From the NCBI GenBank assembly GCA_023432005.1, contig JAEYVF010000086.1, positions 1 through 12,352 on the forward strand: DNA of 12,352 nucleotides, written 5' to 3'. The notes beneath the pieces were generated by a model. It saw only the letters and a list, made by a program, of their open reading frames with translations. It was not told the DNA's origin and searched no databases. The position numbers and the translations under genes were made by a program. Of the stretch, positions 1-6,347 are shown piece after piece. The stretch is from Actinomycetes bacterium. GTDB lineage: Bacteria; Actinomycetota; Actinomycetes; Actinomycetales; Microbacteriaceae. Each line of letters opens with the position of its first letter. Within the stretch, counting starts at the first letter, position 1.

Positions 1-49
1 CGAGGGAATCGACGTCGGCAGCGTCTCTCGGGCGTTCACGTCGCGTCAT
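1..49 (-). CDS. 5' end of an unidentified gene, cut by the window edge (possibly scpA)
   Basis: Only the first 16 codons are present, reading MTRRERPRDAADVDSL. The ATG at 49-47 overlaps the TGA stop of the ABC exporter gene (48-46) as ATGA. A strong Shine-Dalgarno sequence, GGGAGG, lies at 59-54, four bases upstream, so this looks like a real translationally coupled start. The visible residues are too few and too polar to identify a family. In many actinobacteria the gene after this parA is scpA, the kleisin partner of SMC, so ScpA is the leading guess from position alone. It could equally be a second component linked to the exporter. Confidence 0.6.
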   Translation of the reverse strand, partial: MTRRERPRDAADVDSL

Positions 50-1929
50 GAGTCCTCCCGGTCCTCGGCGTCGAGCCCGCGGGCGAATCGCTCGGCCTGC
101 AGCCGGAACAGGCGTGCGTAGTGCCCGTCGGCCGCGAGCAGCTCGGCGTGGTCGCCGGACTCGACGACGCGTCCCCGTTCGATCACGACGATGTGGTCGG
201 CGCGCCGCACCGACGAGAACCGGTGCGAGATGAGCAGGGCGGTCGCACCGCGCGTGATGTCGACGAAGTGGTCGAAGAACTCCACCTCGGCGCGCACGTC
301 CAGGGCGCTCGTGGGCTCGTCGAGCACGAGCACGCCTGCGCCCTGGCCGAGCGCGTAGAGGGAGCGAGCGATGGCGACGCGCTGCCACTGGCCGCCCGAG
401 AGGTCGACCCCTCCCTCGTAGCCGCGCGACAGCACGGTGTCGTACGTCGCCGGGAGCTCCTCGAGCACGCCGGCGATGTCGGCGCGGGACGCGGCCGTGC
501 GGATCGCCTCGGCATCCCTCGGCGCCCACGCCGCCCCGAGCGCGATGTTGTCGGCGGCCGACAGCTCATAGCGCACGAAGTCCTGGAAGATGACCGACAC
601 GGCGCGGCGCCACAGGGCGGCGTCGAGCTCGCGGATGTCGACGCCGTCGGCCGTGATGCGTCCCCCGGTGGGCTCGTAGAGCCGCGTGAGCAGCTTCACG
701 AGCGTGGTCTTGCCGGCGCCGTTCACGCCGACGAGCGCCGTCGAGCGCCCCGAGACGAGCTCGAGGTCGAGCCCGTCGAGCACGGGGCGCTCGCTGCCCG
801 GGTAGCGGAACGAGACGTTCTCGAACCGGATCGTGAGCGGGCGCCCGAGCGGGAGCCCGAATGCCGAGGCGGCTGCCCCGGTGGCCTCGCCCGCGAGCAG
901 TCGGTCGCGCCGGTGCTGCACGCGCTCGAGCGCCGCGAGGATCTGAGAGCCGAACTGCGTCAGCACATCGGCCTCGGGGTAGTACTGGCCGAGCAGCACG
1001 GCGAGCGCGACGGCCTGGGTGCCGAGGGCGAGACCGGCGACCCCGATCCCGCCGTCGCTCGCCACCGTCGCCGTGGCGATCAGCACGCCCAGGATGACCG
1101 CGAGCCCGATCGCGGTGAAGGCGAGGTAGGGCCGGAAGAAGATGCGCCGGCGCTCCGCGGCGACCTGCCCGAACATCCCCAGGTAGGGGGTGCGCGTGCG
1201 ATCGGCGATCCAGGAGGCGAGGTCGAAGACGCGCAGCTCCTTGGCCGAGGCCGGGCCCGTGCCGAGTTCGAGGAAGTACTCGTACTCGCGCCCCTCGCGG
1301 GCCACCCGGTCCCACACGGTCGAGTACTTGCGCATTCCGCCGCGCTGGCCGTAGCGGAAGATGAGCGTCACCGCGAGGATGCCGACGGCCGCCCACCAGC
1401 CGACGACGACGCCCACGAGCACGACGAGGCCGAGCAGCTGGGCGTAGCGGCCGATGAGCGCGAGCATCCCCGCGCCGCCCGCGCCCGGCGTCGCCCAGTC
1501 GTTCTCGAGGAAGCGCGTCGTGGCGCCGAGGTCGTCGAGGAACTCCTGGTCCTCGAGGATGCCGATGCCCGTCGTGGCGGAGACGGCCGCGACGATGTCG
1601 TCGCGCACGAGCGCGTCGAGCCGCAGTCGTAGACGGTCTGAGAGCGCTCCCACGACGGGCGCGAGCAGTTGCTGCAGGGTGAAGACGGCAGCCGCCGAGA
1701 CGAAGGCGACCACGAGCGCGTTCCAGGCCGCTCCCCCGACGCCGTCGCCGAGGACGCTCGGAACCTGGGCGATGAGCACGCTCGTCGCGACCACGAAGGC
1801 GACGGGCAGCACGCCGCCGAGGAGATTGAGGAGCACGAGCGTCGCGATGAGCGCGCGCGGACCGCGGCGCAGGAGCTTCAGCAGGCGCAGGCGCGGCCGC
1901 ACGGCGGCATCCCACCAGCGTGCGAACAT
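46..1929 (-). CDS. ABC exporter, fused membrane and ATPase domains (627 aa)
   Basis: This is an ATP-driven membrane transporter half-unit, expected to work as a dimer and probably an exporter. About six hydrophobic helices lie near residues 26-55, 68-95, 155-176, 177-193, 267-290 and 294-315. The nucleotide-binding domain follows: Walker A GVNGAGKTT (401-409), Q-loop Gln449, signature LSGGQ (510-514), Walker B VLVLDE (533-538) and switch His569. All key ATPase residues are intact. The Q-loop stretch FQDFVRYELSAADNI resembles what I recall from exporters of modified peptides such as the NisT group, but there is no N-terminal peptidase domain, and the substrate cannot be read from the sequence. 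I chose the ATG at 1929 because GGAGAGGGG precedes it. An in-frame ATG at 2004 would add 25 residues but lacks a clear ribosome binding site. The gene starts 95 bases after parA and overlaps the next gene by four bases. Confidence 0.9.
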   Translation of the reverse strand: MFARWWDAAVRPRLRLLKLLRRGPRALIATLVLLNLLGGVLPVAFVVATSVLIAQVPSVLGDGVGGAAWNALVVAFVSAAAVFTLQQLLAPVVGALSDRLRLRLDALVRDDIVAAVSATTGIGILEDQEFLDDLGATTRFLENDWATPGAGGAGMLALIGRYAQLLGLVVLVGVVVGWWAAVGILAVTLIFRYGQRGGMRKYSTVWDRVAREGREYEYFLELGTGPASAKELRVFDLASWIADRTRTPYLGMFGQVAAERRRIFFRPYLAFTAIGLAVILGVLIATATVASDGGIGVAGLALGTQAVALAVLLGQYYPEADVLTQFGSQILAALERVQHRRDRLLAGEATGAAASAFGLPLGRPLTIRFENVSFRYPGSERPVLDGLDLELVSGRSTALVGVNGAGKTTLVKLLTRLYEPTGGRITADGVDIRELDAALWRRAVSVIFQDFVRYELSAADNIALGAAWAPRDAEAIRTAASRADIAGVLEELPATYDTVLSRGYEGGVDLSGGQWQRVAIARSLYALGQGAGVLVLDEPTSALDVRAEVEFFDHFVDITRGATALLISHRFSSVRRADHIVVIERGRVVESGDHAELLAADGHYARLFRLQAERFARGLDAEDREDS

Positions 1930-1964
1930 CGGCGCCCCCTCTCCGTCGACCCGGCCGGCGGCCA

Positions 1965-1970
1965 ACACTA
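1965..1970 (-). promoter_or_regulatory. possible -10 element of the ABC exporter gene
   Basis: Read on the minus strand the hexamer is TAGTGT, in a slightly AT-richer patch of the 95-base parA to ABC spacer. It would place transcription start about 29 bases before the ATG at 1929, leaving room for that start's ribosome binding site. A -35 match is poor (TGGTGA at about 17 bases). This is only a candidate. If the ATG at 2004 is the true start, the site is inside the coding region and should be dropped. Confidence 0.2.
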
Positions 1971-2024
1971 CCGGCGGGCGAACTCCATCACCAGCCTCCG
2001 ACATCGAGGCGGCGACGATGCGGA

Positions 2025-2918
2025 TCAGGCGACGGCGTGACGGTGCACGAGCTCGCGCGCGAGCTGGCGGTACTGCTCGGCCGCGTGGTGATCCGGCGCG
2101 AACTCGGTGATCGGCGTTCCCGCGACCGAGGCGTCGGGGAACTTCACCGTGCGGTTGATGACCGTCTCGAGCACACGATCGCCGAACGCCTCGACGACGC
2201 GCTCGAGCACCTCGCGCGAGTGGAGCGTGCGCGGGTCGTACATCGTCGCGAGGATGCCGTCGAGCGTGATCGCCGGGTTGAGACGGTCGCGCACCTTGTC
2301 GATCGTCTCGACGAGTAGAGCCACGCCGCGCAGGGCGAAGAACTCGCACTCGAGCGGGATGAGCACGCCGTGAGCCGCCGTCAGCGCGTTGACGGTCAGC
2401 AGACCGAGCGACGGCTGGCAGTCGATGAGCACGACGTCGTAGTCGGCCGACACCTGGCGCAGCACGCGCGCGAGGATCTGCTCGCGCGCGACCTCGTTCA
2501 CGAGGTGCACCTCGGCGGCCGACAGATCGATGTTGGCGGGGATCACGTCGAGGCCCGGCGTGCCCGTGCGCTGGATCGCCCCCGCGACGTCCTTGGCCGA
2601 GCCGAGCAGGAGGTCGTAGATCGTCGTGACGTCGTGCGTCTGCACCCCGAGACCCGCCGAGAGGGCGCCTTGGGGGTCGAAGTCCACGGCGAGCACCTTG
2701 CGGCCGTAGGCCGCGAGCGCGGCGCCGAGGCTGATGGTCGTCGTCGTCTTGCCGACGCCGCCCTTCTGGTTGCAGAGGGCGATGATGCGGGCCGGACCAT
2801 GCGTCTTCAGGGCTTTCGGCGCGCGGAAGTCCGTGACGGGTCGGCCCGTCGGACCGAGCTCGACGGCCAGGTCCTCGAGCCCGGCGAGTTCGTTCGCGAC
2901 CTCCCGTTGCGCAGTCAT
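2025..2918 (-). CDS. parA: ParA/Soj-family ATPase (297 aa)
   Basis: This is a deviant-Walker ATPase of the ParA/MinD family, cytoplasmic and nucleoid-associated, used in chromosome segregation. It has KGGVGKTT (52-59) with the signature lysine of deviant Walker A boxes, switch I DFDPQ (79-83) and Walker B VVLIDCQPS (162-170). About 40 extra residues precede the core. No parB-like gene is adjacent, so it is unlikely to be the origin-proximal ParA. Its place after xerD matches the M. tuberculosis ParA-like Rv1708, which sits upstream of scpA and scpB. A role linked to SMC-ScpAB is an inference from that position. The ATG at 2918 lacks a good Shine-Dalgarno sequence and may be read from a leaderless transcript. 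The spacer before it is 93 bases, so it may have its own promoter. Confidence 0.93.
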   Translation of the reverse strand: MTAQREVANELAGLEDLAVELGPTGRPVTDFRAPKALKTHGPARIIALCNQKGGVGKTTTTISLGAALAAYGRKVLAVDFDPQGALSAGLGVQTHDVTTIYDLLLGSAKDVAGAIQRTGTPGLDVIPANIDLSAAEVHLVNEVAREQILARVLRQVSADYDVVLIDCQPSLGLLTVNALTAAHGVLIPLECEFFALRGVALLVETIDKVRDRLNPAITLDGILATMYDPRTLHSREVLERVVEAFGDRVLETVINRTVKFPDASVAGTPITEFAPDHHAAEQYRQLARELVHRHAVA

Positions 2919-2924
2919 AGCGCG

Positions 2925-2930
2925 AGTGTA
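2925..2930 (-). promoter_or_regulatory. candidate -10 box for leaderless parA transcript
   Basis: On the minus strand this reads TACACT, fitting the TANNNT pattern. Six bases separate it from the parA ATG, so a transcript starting at the usual distance would begin at or next to the start codon. This agrees with the missing ribosome binding site and with the frequent leaderless mRNAs of actinobacteria. No convincing -35 hexamer is seen. Confidence 0.35.
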
Positions 2931-2989
2931 CGTCCGGCTCTCGAAGCGGCCGGGCGGCGACAGGCGGGGCCCGCGCGGTTCACCTCACT

Positions 2990-3006
2990 CTCAACCAGAG
3001 GTTGAG
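2990..3006. repeat. 17-bp inverted repeat between xerD and parA, possible operator
   Basis: The sequence CTCAACC-AGA-GGTTGAG is a perfect 7-bp inverted repeat around a 3-base centre. An outer pair, ACCTCA at 2982-2987 and TGAGGT at 3003-3008, overlaps it. It starts 5 bases beyond the xerD stop codon and lies about 70 bases before the parA start. The half-sites CTCAA/TTGAG have the look of MerR-family operators such as the SoxR box, so a regulator binding site is the preferred reading. No U-run follows on the minus strand, so it is not a convincing terminator. Confidence 0.5.
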
Positions 3007-3011
3007 GTCGA

Positions 3012-3965
3012 TCACCGCGCGCGCGGGTGAGCCTCCTGGTAGACGTCGCGCAGACCCTCGATCGTGACGTGCGTGTAGAGCTGCGTCGTCGCGACCGACG
3101 CGTGACCGAGCAGCTCCTGCACCACGCGCACGTCCGCTCCCCCGGCGAGCAGGTGCGTCGCGAACGAGTGCCGCAGGCTGTGCGGCGAGACCTCGACCGT
3201 GAGCCCCGCGCGCTCGGCGGCCGCACGGATGATGAGCCACGCGTTCTGACGGCTGAGCCGCGCCCCGCGCGCCCCGAGGAAAAGCGCGGGGGTCGACCGC
3301 GCGCCCGAGGTGAGCAGCGGCCGGGCCCGCACGAGATACGCCTCGATCGCGGCACGTGCGAACGAGCCGACCGGCACGATCCGCTGCTTGTCGCCCTTGC
3401 CGACCACGCGGATGAGCTCGGGCGTGCCGTCCGCCCCGACGAGGTCGTCGACGTCGAGCGCGACGGCCTCCGACACGCGCGCGCCCGTCGCGTACAGCAG
3501 CTCGAGGAGGGCCTTGTCGCGCAGGCGCACGGGGTCGTCGCCGTCGGTCGCGGCGAGCAGCGCCTCGACCTGCTCGCGCGCGAGCGCCTTCGGCAGCCGC
3601 TTCGGCAGCTTCGGCGCCGTGAGAGCCTCCGCGGGGTCCCCCGCGAGCAGTCCCTCCTCCACGAGGAAGCGCGTGAAGCCGCGGATCGACGAGATGACGC
3701 GCGCTGTCGAGCTGGCCGCGAGCGGCACCTCCCTGTCGCGCAGGCTCACGACGTAGCCCCGCACGACGTCCTCATCGAGCCCCGCGGCATCCGTCACGCC
3801 CATCGCCTCGAGCGCGTCGAGGAAGGCGCCCAGGTCGCGCCGGTACGCCGCGACCGAGTTGACCGACAGCCCGCGTTCGATCGCGAGATGCCGCAGGTAG
3901 CGGTCGCGCTGCCGCTCGAGAGCGGTGGCGCCGCGCGCGGACGAGGAGGTGTCAGCCGCGGGCAT
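3012..3965 (-). CDS. xerD: Tyrosine recombinase XerD (317 aa)
   Basis: This site-specific recombinase is expected to act with XerC at the dif site to resolve chromosome dimers, under FtsK control. The N-terminal SAM-like core-binding domain covers about residues 15-105 and the catalytic domain about 125-310. The full active-site set is visible: Arg163 (in GARVSEA), Lys190 (VVGKGDK), His262 and Arg265 (SPHSLRHSF), His288 (LLGHAS) and the nucleophile Tyr297 (TQLYTHV). The length is typical. The start ATG at 3965 overlaps the end of the upstream NUDIX gene by 14 bases, and no closer in-frame start exists. Its ribosome binding site is weak, which fits translational coupling. XerD rather than XerC is chosen from the position next to the NUDIX gene and parA, as in other actinobacteria. 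A phage-type integrase is unlikely given the conserved context. Confidence 0.93.
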   Translation of the reverse strand: MPAADTSSSARGATALERQRDRYLRHLAIERGLSVNSVAAYRRDLGAFLDALEAMGVTDAAGLDEDVVRGYVVSLRDREVPLAASSTARVISSIRGFTRFLVEEGLLAGDPAEALTAPKLPKRLPKALAREQVEALLAATDGDDPVRLRDKALLELLYATGARVSEAVALDVDDLVGADGTPELIRVVGKGDKQRIVPVGSFARAAIEAYLVRARPLLTSGARSTPALFLGARGARLSRQNAWLIIRAAAERAGLTVEVSPHSLRHSFATHLLAGGADVRVVQELLGHASVATTQLYTHVTIEGLRDVYQEAHPRAR

Positions 3966-4539
3966 GGGCGGCGAGGGCCCCGACGAGCAGGATGGAGTTG
4001 CGGATGCGGCCCGCGAGCGCCGCCTCGACCACCTCGGAGAGCGGGACCCAGCGCGCCACGAGCTCGGCCTCCTCCTCCGTGCGGGCGTAGGAGTCGGCCG
4101 CCGGCGCGACGCCGCGCGCCTCGTACACGCGGATGACCTCGTCGCTGCCGCCCGGCGTCGTCGCGATGACGATGAGCTCGCTCCACTCCGAGGCGACGAG
4201 GTCGGCCTCCTCCGCGAGCTCGCGCTTGGCCGCGGCGAGGGGATCCTCCCCCACGACGTCGAGCAGGCCGGCCGGCAGCTCCCAGTCACGGCTGCGGATC
4301 GGGTGCCGGTACTGGTTGATGAGCAGCACGCGGTCCTCGTCGTCGCGCGCGAGCACCGCGACGGCGCCCGTGTGATCGACGTAATCGCGTTCGAGCTCAT
4401 GCCCCCCGAAGCGGAAGCGGTCGCGGCGGACGTCCCACACGCGGCCCTCGTACATCCGCTTCGACCACACGACCTCGGCGGGGTCGGAGAGGTCCGCGAG
4501 CGGCCCGGCGAGCAGAGCCTCGCGCTCCGCGGGGGTCAC
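3952..4539 (-). CDS. NUDIX hydrolase, ADP-ribose pyrophosphatase type (195 aa)
   Basis: The protein probably hydrolyses ADP-ribose to AMP and ribose 5-phosphate, or a related nucleoside diphosphate, with a divalent metal. The N-terminal part (20-60) resembles the ADPRase domain-swapped beta region. The NUDIX box spans about 90-113, from ELPAGLLD through KRELAEEAD with the metal-binding REL-EE core at 106-111. The box has one extra residue between its first Gly and the following Glu compared with the classical GX5E spacing, and the usual Gly after EE is replaced by Asp. I recall similar spacing in actinobacterial members including Rv1700, so this is probably a lineage trait rather than damage. 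The GTG at 4539 lies 5 bases after the pyrG stop with GAGG upstream. The order pyrG, NUDIX, xerD is conserved in actinobacteria, and the three are likely co-transcribed. Confidence 0.88.
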   Translation of the reverse strand: MTPAEREALLAGPLADLSDPAEVVWSKRMYEGRVWDVRRDRFRFGGHELERDYVDHTGAVAVLARDDEDRVLLINQYRHPIRSRDWELPAGLLDVVGEDPLAAAKRELAEEADLVASEWSELIVIATTPGGSDEVIRVYEARGVAPAADSYARTEEEAELVARWVPLSEVVEAALAGRIRNSILLVGALAAHARG

Positions 4540-4544
4540 GGGGA

Positions 4545-6296
4545 TCAGACCTCGACGGTCGAGGTCGCGGGAACGGCCGGGGGCTCGATGCTCTCCGGCG
4601 CGTCGGCGCCCTCCACCTCGAACAGGCGCGAGGCCCGCTGGCGCTCGATCGCGGCCCCCACGAGCCCGCGGAAGAGCGGATGCGCGCGATTGGGGCGCGA
4701 TCGCAGCTCGGGGTGCGCCTGGGTGCCCACGTAGAAGGGGTGCACCTCGCGCGGCAGCTCGACGAACTCGACCAGACCGTGCTCCGGGTTGGTGCCGGAG
4801 AACACGAGCCCGGCGTCGCCGATCGGCCCGGTGTAGTGGTTGTTGACCTCGTAACGGTGGCGGTGGCGCTCGTACACGACGTCCGCCCCGTAGGTCTCGG
4901 CCACGACCGAGCCGGGGGCGAGGTGCGCCTCGTACAGGCCGAGCCGCATCGTGCCGCCCAGGTCGCCGTGATCGAGGATGTCGACCTGCTCCGCCATCGT
5001 GGCGATCACGGGGAACTCGGTGTCGGGGTCGAACTCCGACGAGCTCGCGCCCGGCAGCCCCGCGACGTTGCGCGCGTACTCGACCACCATGCACTGCAGG
5101 CCGAGGCACAGGCCGAGCGCCGGGATGCCGTTCTCGCGCGCGAAGCGCAGCGCGCCGAGCTTGCCCTCGATGCCGCGCACGCCGAAACCGCCCGGCACGC
5201 AGATGCCGTCGACATCCGCGAGCATCTTCGCGGCACCCTCGGGCGTCTCGCACTCGTCGGACGGAACCCAGCGCACCGAGACCTTCGCCTGGTGGGAGAA
5301 CCCGCCCGCGCGCAGCGCCTCGGTGACCGAGAGGTACGCGTCCGGCAGGTCGATGTACTTGCCGACGAGCGCGATCGTCACCTCGTGCGACGGCTCGTGC
5401 ACGGCCTTGAGCAGCTGCGACCAACCGCTCCAGTCGACCTCGCCCGCCTTCCCGGCGAGCCCGAGCTGCTCGATGATGTAGGCGTCGAGGCCCTGCTGGT
5501 TGAGCATCGTCGGGATGTCGTAGATCGAGGGCACGTCGACCGCGTTCACGACGGCGCGCTCGTCGACGTCGCACATGAGCGCGATCTTGCGCTTGTTCGC
5601 ATCCGAGACGATGCGGTCGCTGCGCAGCACGAGCGCGTCCGGCTGGATGCCGATCGAGCGCAGCGCCGCGACGGAGTGCTGCGTCGGCTTCGTCTTCTGC
5701 TCACCCGAGGCGCCCATGAACGGCACGAGCGACACGTGCACGAAGAACACGTTGTTCCGGCCGAGCTCGTGGCGCACCTGGCGCGCCGACTCGATGAACG
5801 GCTGGGACTCGATGTCGCCGACGGTTCCGCCGATCTCGGTGATGATGACGTCGGGCGCGGGCGTGCCATCCTCGCCCGGCTGCGCCTGCAGCCGCATCCG
5901 GCGCTTGATCTCGTCGGTGATGTGCGGGATGACCTGGACGGTGTCGCCGAGGTACTCACCCCGGCGCTCCTTCGCGATGACGTTCGAGTAGATCTGACCC
6001 GTCGTGACGTTCGCCGCCTGGTCGAGGTTGATGTCGAGGAAGCGCTCGTAGTGCCCGATGTCGAGGTCGGTCTCGGCGCCGTCGTCCGTCACGAACACCT
6101 CGCCGTGCTGGAAGGGGTTCATCGTCCCCGGATCGACGTTGAGGTACGGGTCGAGCTTCTGCATGACGACATGCAGGCCGCGGGCGGTGAGGAGGTTGCC
6201 GAGGCTGGCGGCGGTGAGGCCCTTACCCAGCGAGGAGACGACGCCCCCGGTGACGAAGATGTGCTTGGTAACGGCTGATCCCGGATTGTTCACCAC
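4545..6296 (-). CDS. pyrG: CTP synthase (glutamine-hydrolysing), 583 aa
   Basis: This enzyme makes CTP from UTP, ATP and glutamine in the last step of pyrimidine nucleotide synthesis. The N-terminal synthetase domain (about 10-280) carries the nucleotide-binding segment VTGGVVSSLGKGLTA (15-29) and the MQKLDPYLNVDPGTMNP block (45-61). The C-terminal class I glutamine amidotransferase domain (about 300-560) has nucleophile Cys397 in GLCLGLQC and His528 and Glu530 in AHPE. Length and sequence agree closely with actinobacterial PyrG. Two adjacent GTG codons, 6296 and 6293, could start translation. No Shine-Dalgarno sequence is visible, and a TATGCT box 8 bases upstream suggests a leaderless or nearly leaderless message. 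A Pro/Ala/Glu-rich tail (about 562-583) is not conserved. The gene lies 51 bases after recN, so it may begin its own transcription unit with the NUDIX gene and xerD. Confidence 0.97.
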   Translation of the reverse strand: MVNNPGSAVTKHIFVTGGVVSSLGKGLTAASLGNLLTARGLHVVMQKLDPYLNVDPGTMNPFQHGEVFVTDDGAETDLDIGHYERFLDINLDQAANVTTGQIYSNVIAKERRGEYLGDTVQVIPHITDEIKRRMRLQAQPGEDGTPAPDVIITEIGGTVGDIESQPFIESARQVRHELGRNNVFFVHVSLVPFMGASGEQKTKPTQHSVAALRSIGIQPDALVLRSDRIVSDANKRKIALMCDVDERAVVNAVDVPSIYDIPTMLNQQGLDAYIIEQLGLAGKAGEVDWSGWSQLLKAVHEPSHEVTIALVGKYIDLPDAYLSVTEALRAGGFSHQAKVSVRWVPSDECETPEGAAKMLADVDGICVPGGFGVRGIEGKLGALRFARENGIPALGLCLGLQCMVVEYARNVAGLPGASSSEFDPDTEFPVIATMAEQVDILDHGDLGGTMRLGLYEAHLAPGSVVAETYGADVVYERHRHRYEVNNHYTGPIGDAGLVFSGTNPEHGLVEFVELPREVHPFYVGTQAHPELRSRPNRAHPLFRGLVGAAIERQRASRLFEVEGADAPESIEPPAVPATSTVEV

Positions 6297-6304
6297 GGGG
6301 TTTC

Positions 6305-6310
6305 AGCATA
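6305..6310 (-). promoter_or_regulatory. pyrG: candidate -10 box for pyrG
   Basis: Minus-strand TATGCT is a good match to TATAAT and is the most AT-rich point of the 51-base recN to pyrG spacer. It lies 8 bases before the GTG at 6296, so transcription would start at about that codon. This explains the lack of a ribosome binding site. No clear -35 hexamer is present at 16-18 bases. Confidence 0.4.
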
Positions 6311-6347
6311 TGTCACGAAACCGTGCGCGCGCTGCGACACGCTCCGA

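Noticed and set aside
121..1632. 503-codon plus-strand open frame opposite the ABC exporter
   Set aside because: Low-complexity Arg/Asp/Glu/Val composition with no family similarity. The minus strand encodes intact ABC motifs over the same bases.
1930..2004. 25-residue N-terminal extension of the ABC exporter from an ATG at 2004
   Set aside because: No ribosome binding site before it, while the ATG at 1929 has GGAGAGGGG. Kept as an alternative, not the main call.
2990..3006. The xerD-parA inverted repeat as a rho-independent terminator of xerD
   Set aside because: The stem is short with a 3-base loop and is followed by a purine-rich sequence, not a U-tract, on the minus strand.
3012..3965. 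XerD as a mobile-element integrase
   Set aside because: No attachment repeats, tRNA or phage genes nearby. The neighbours (NUDIX, pyrG, parA) are the conserved housekeeping context of chromosomal XerD.
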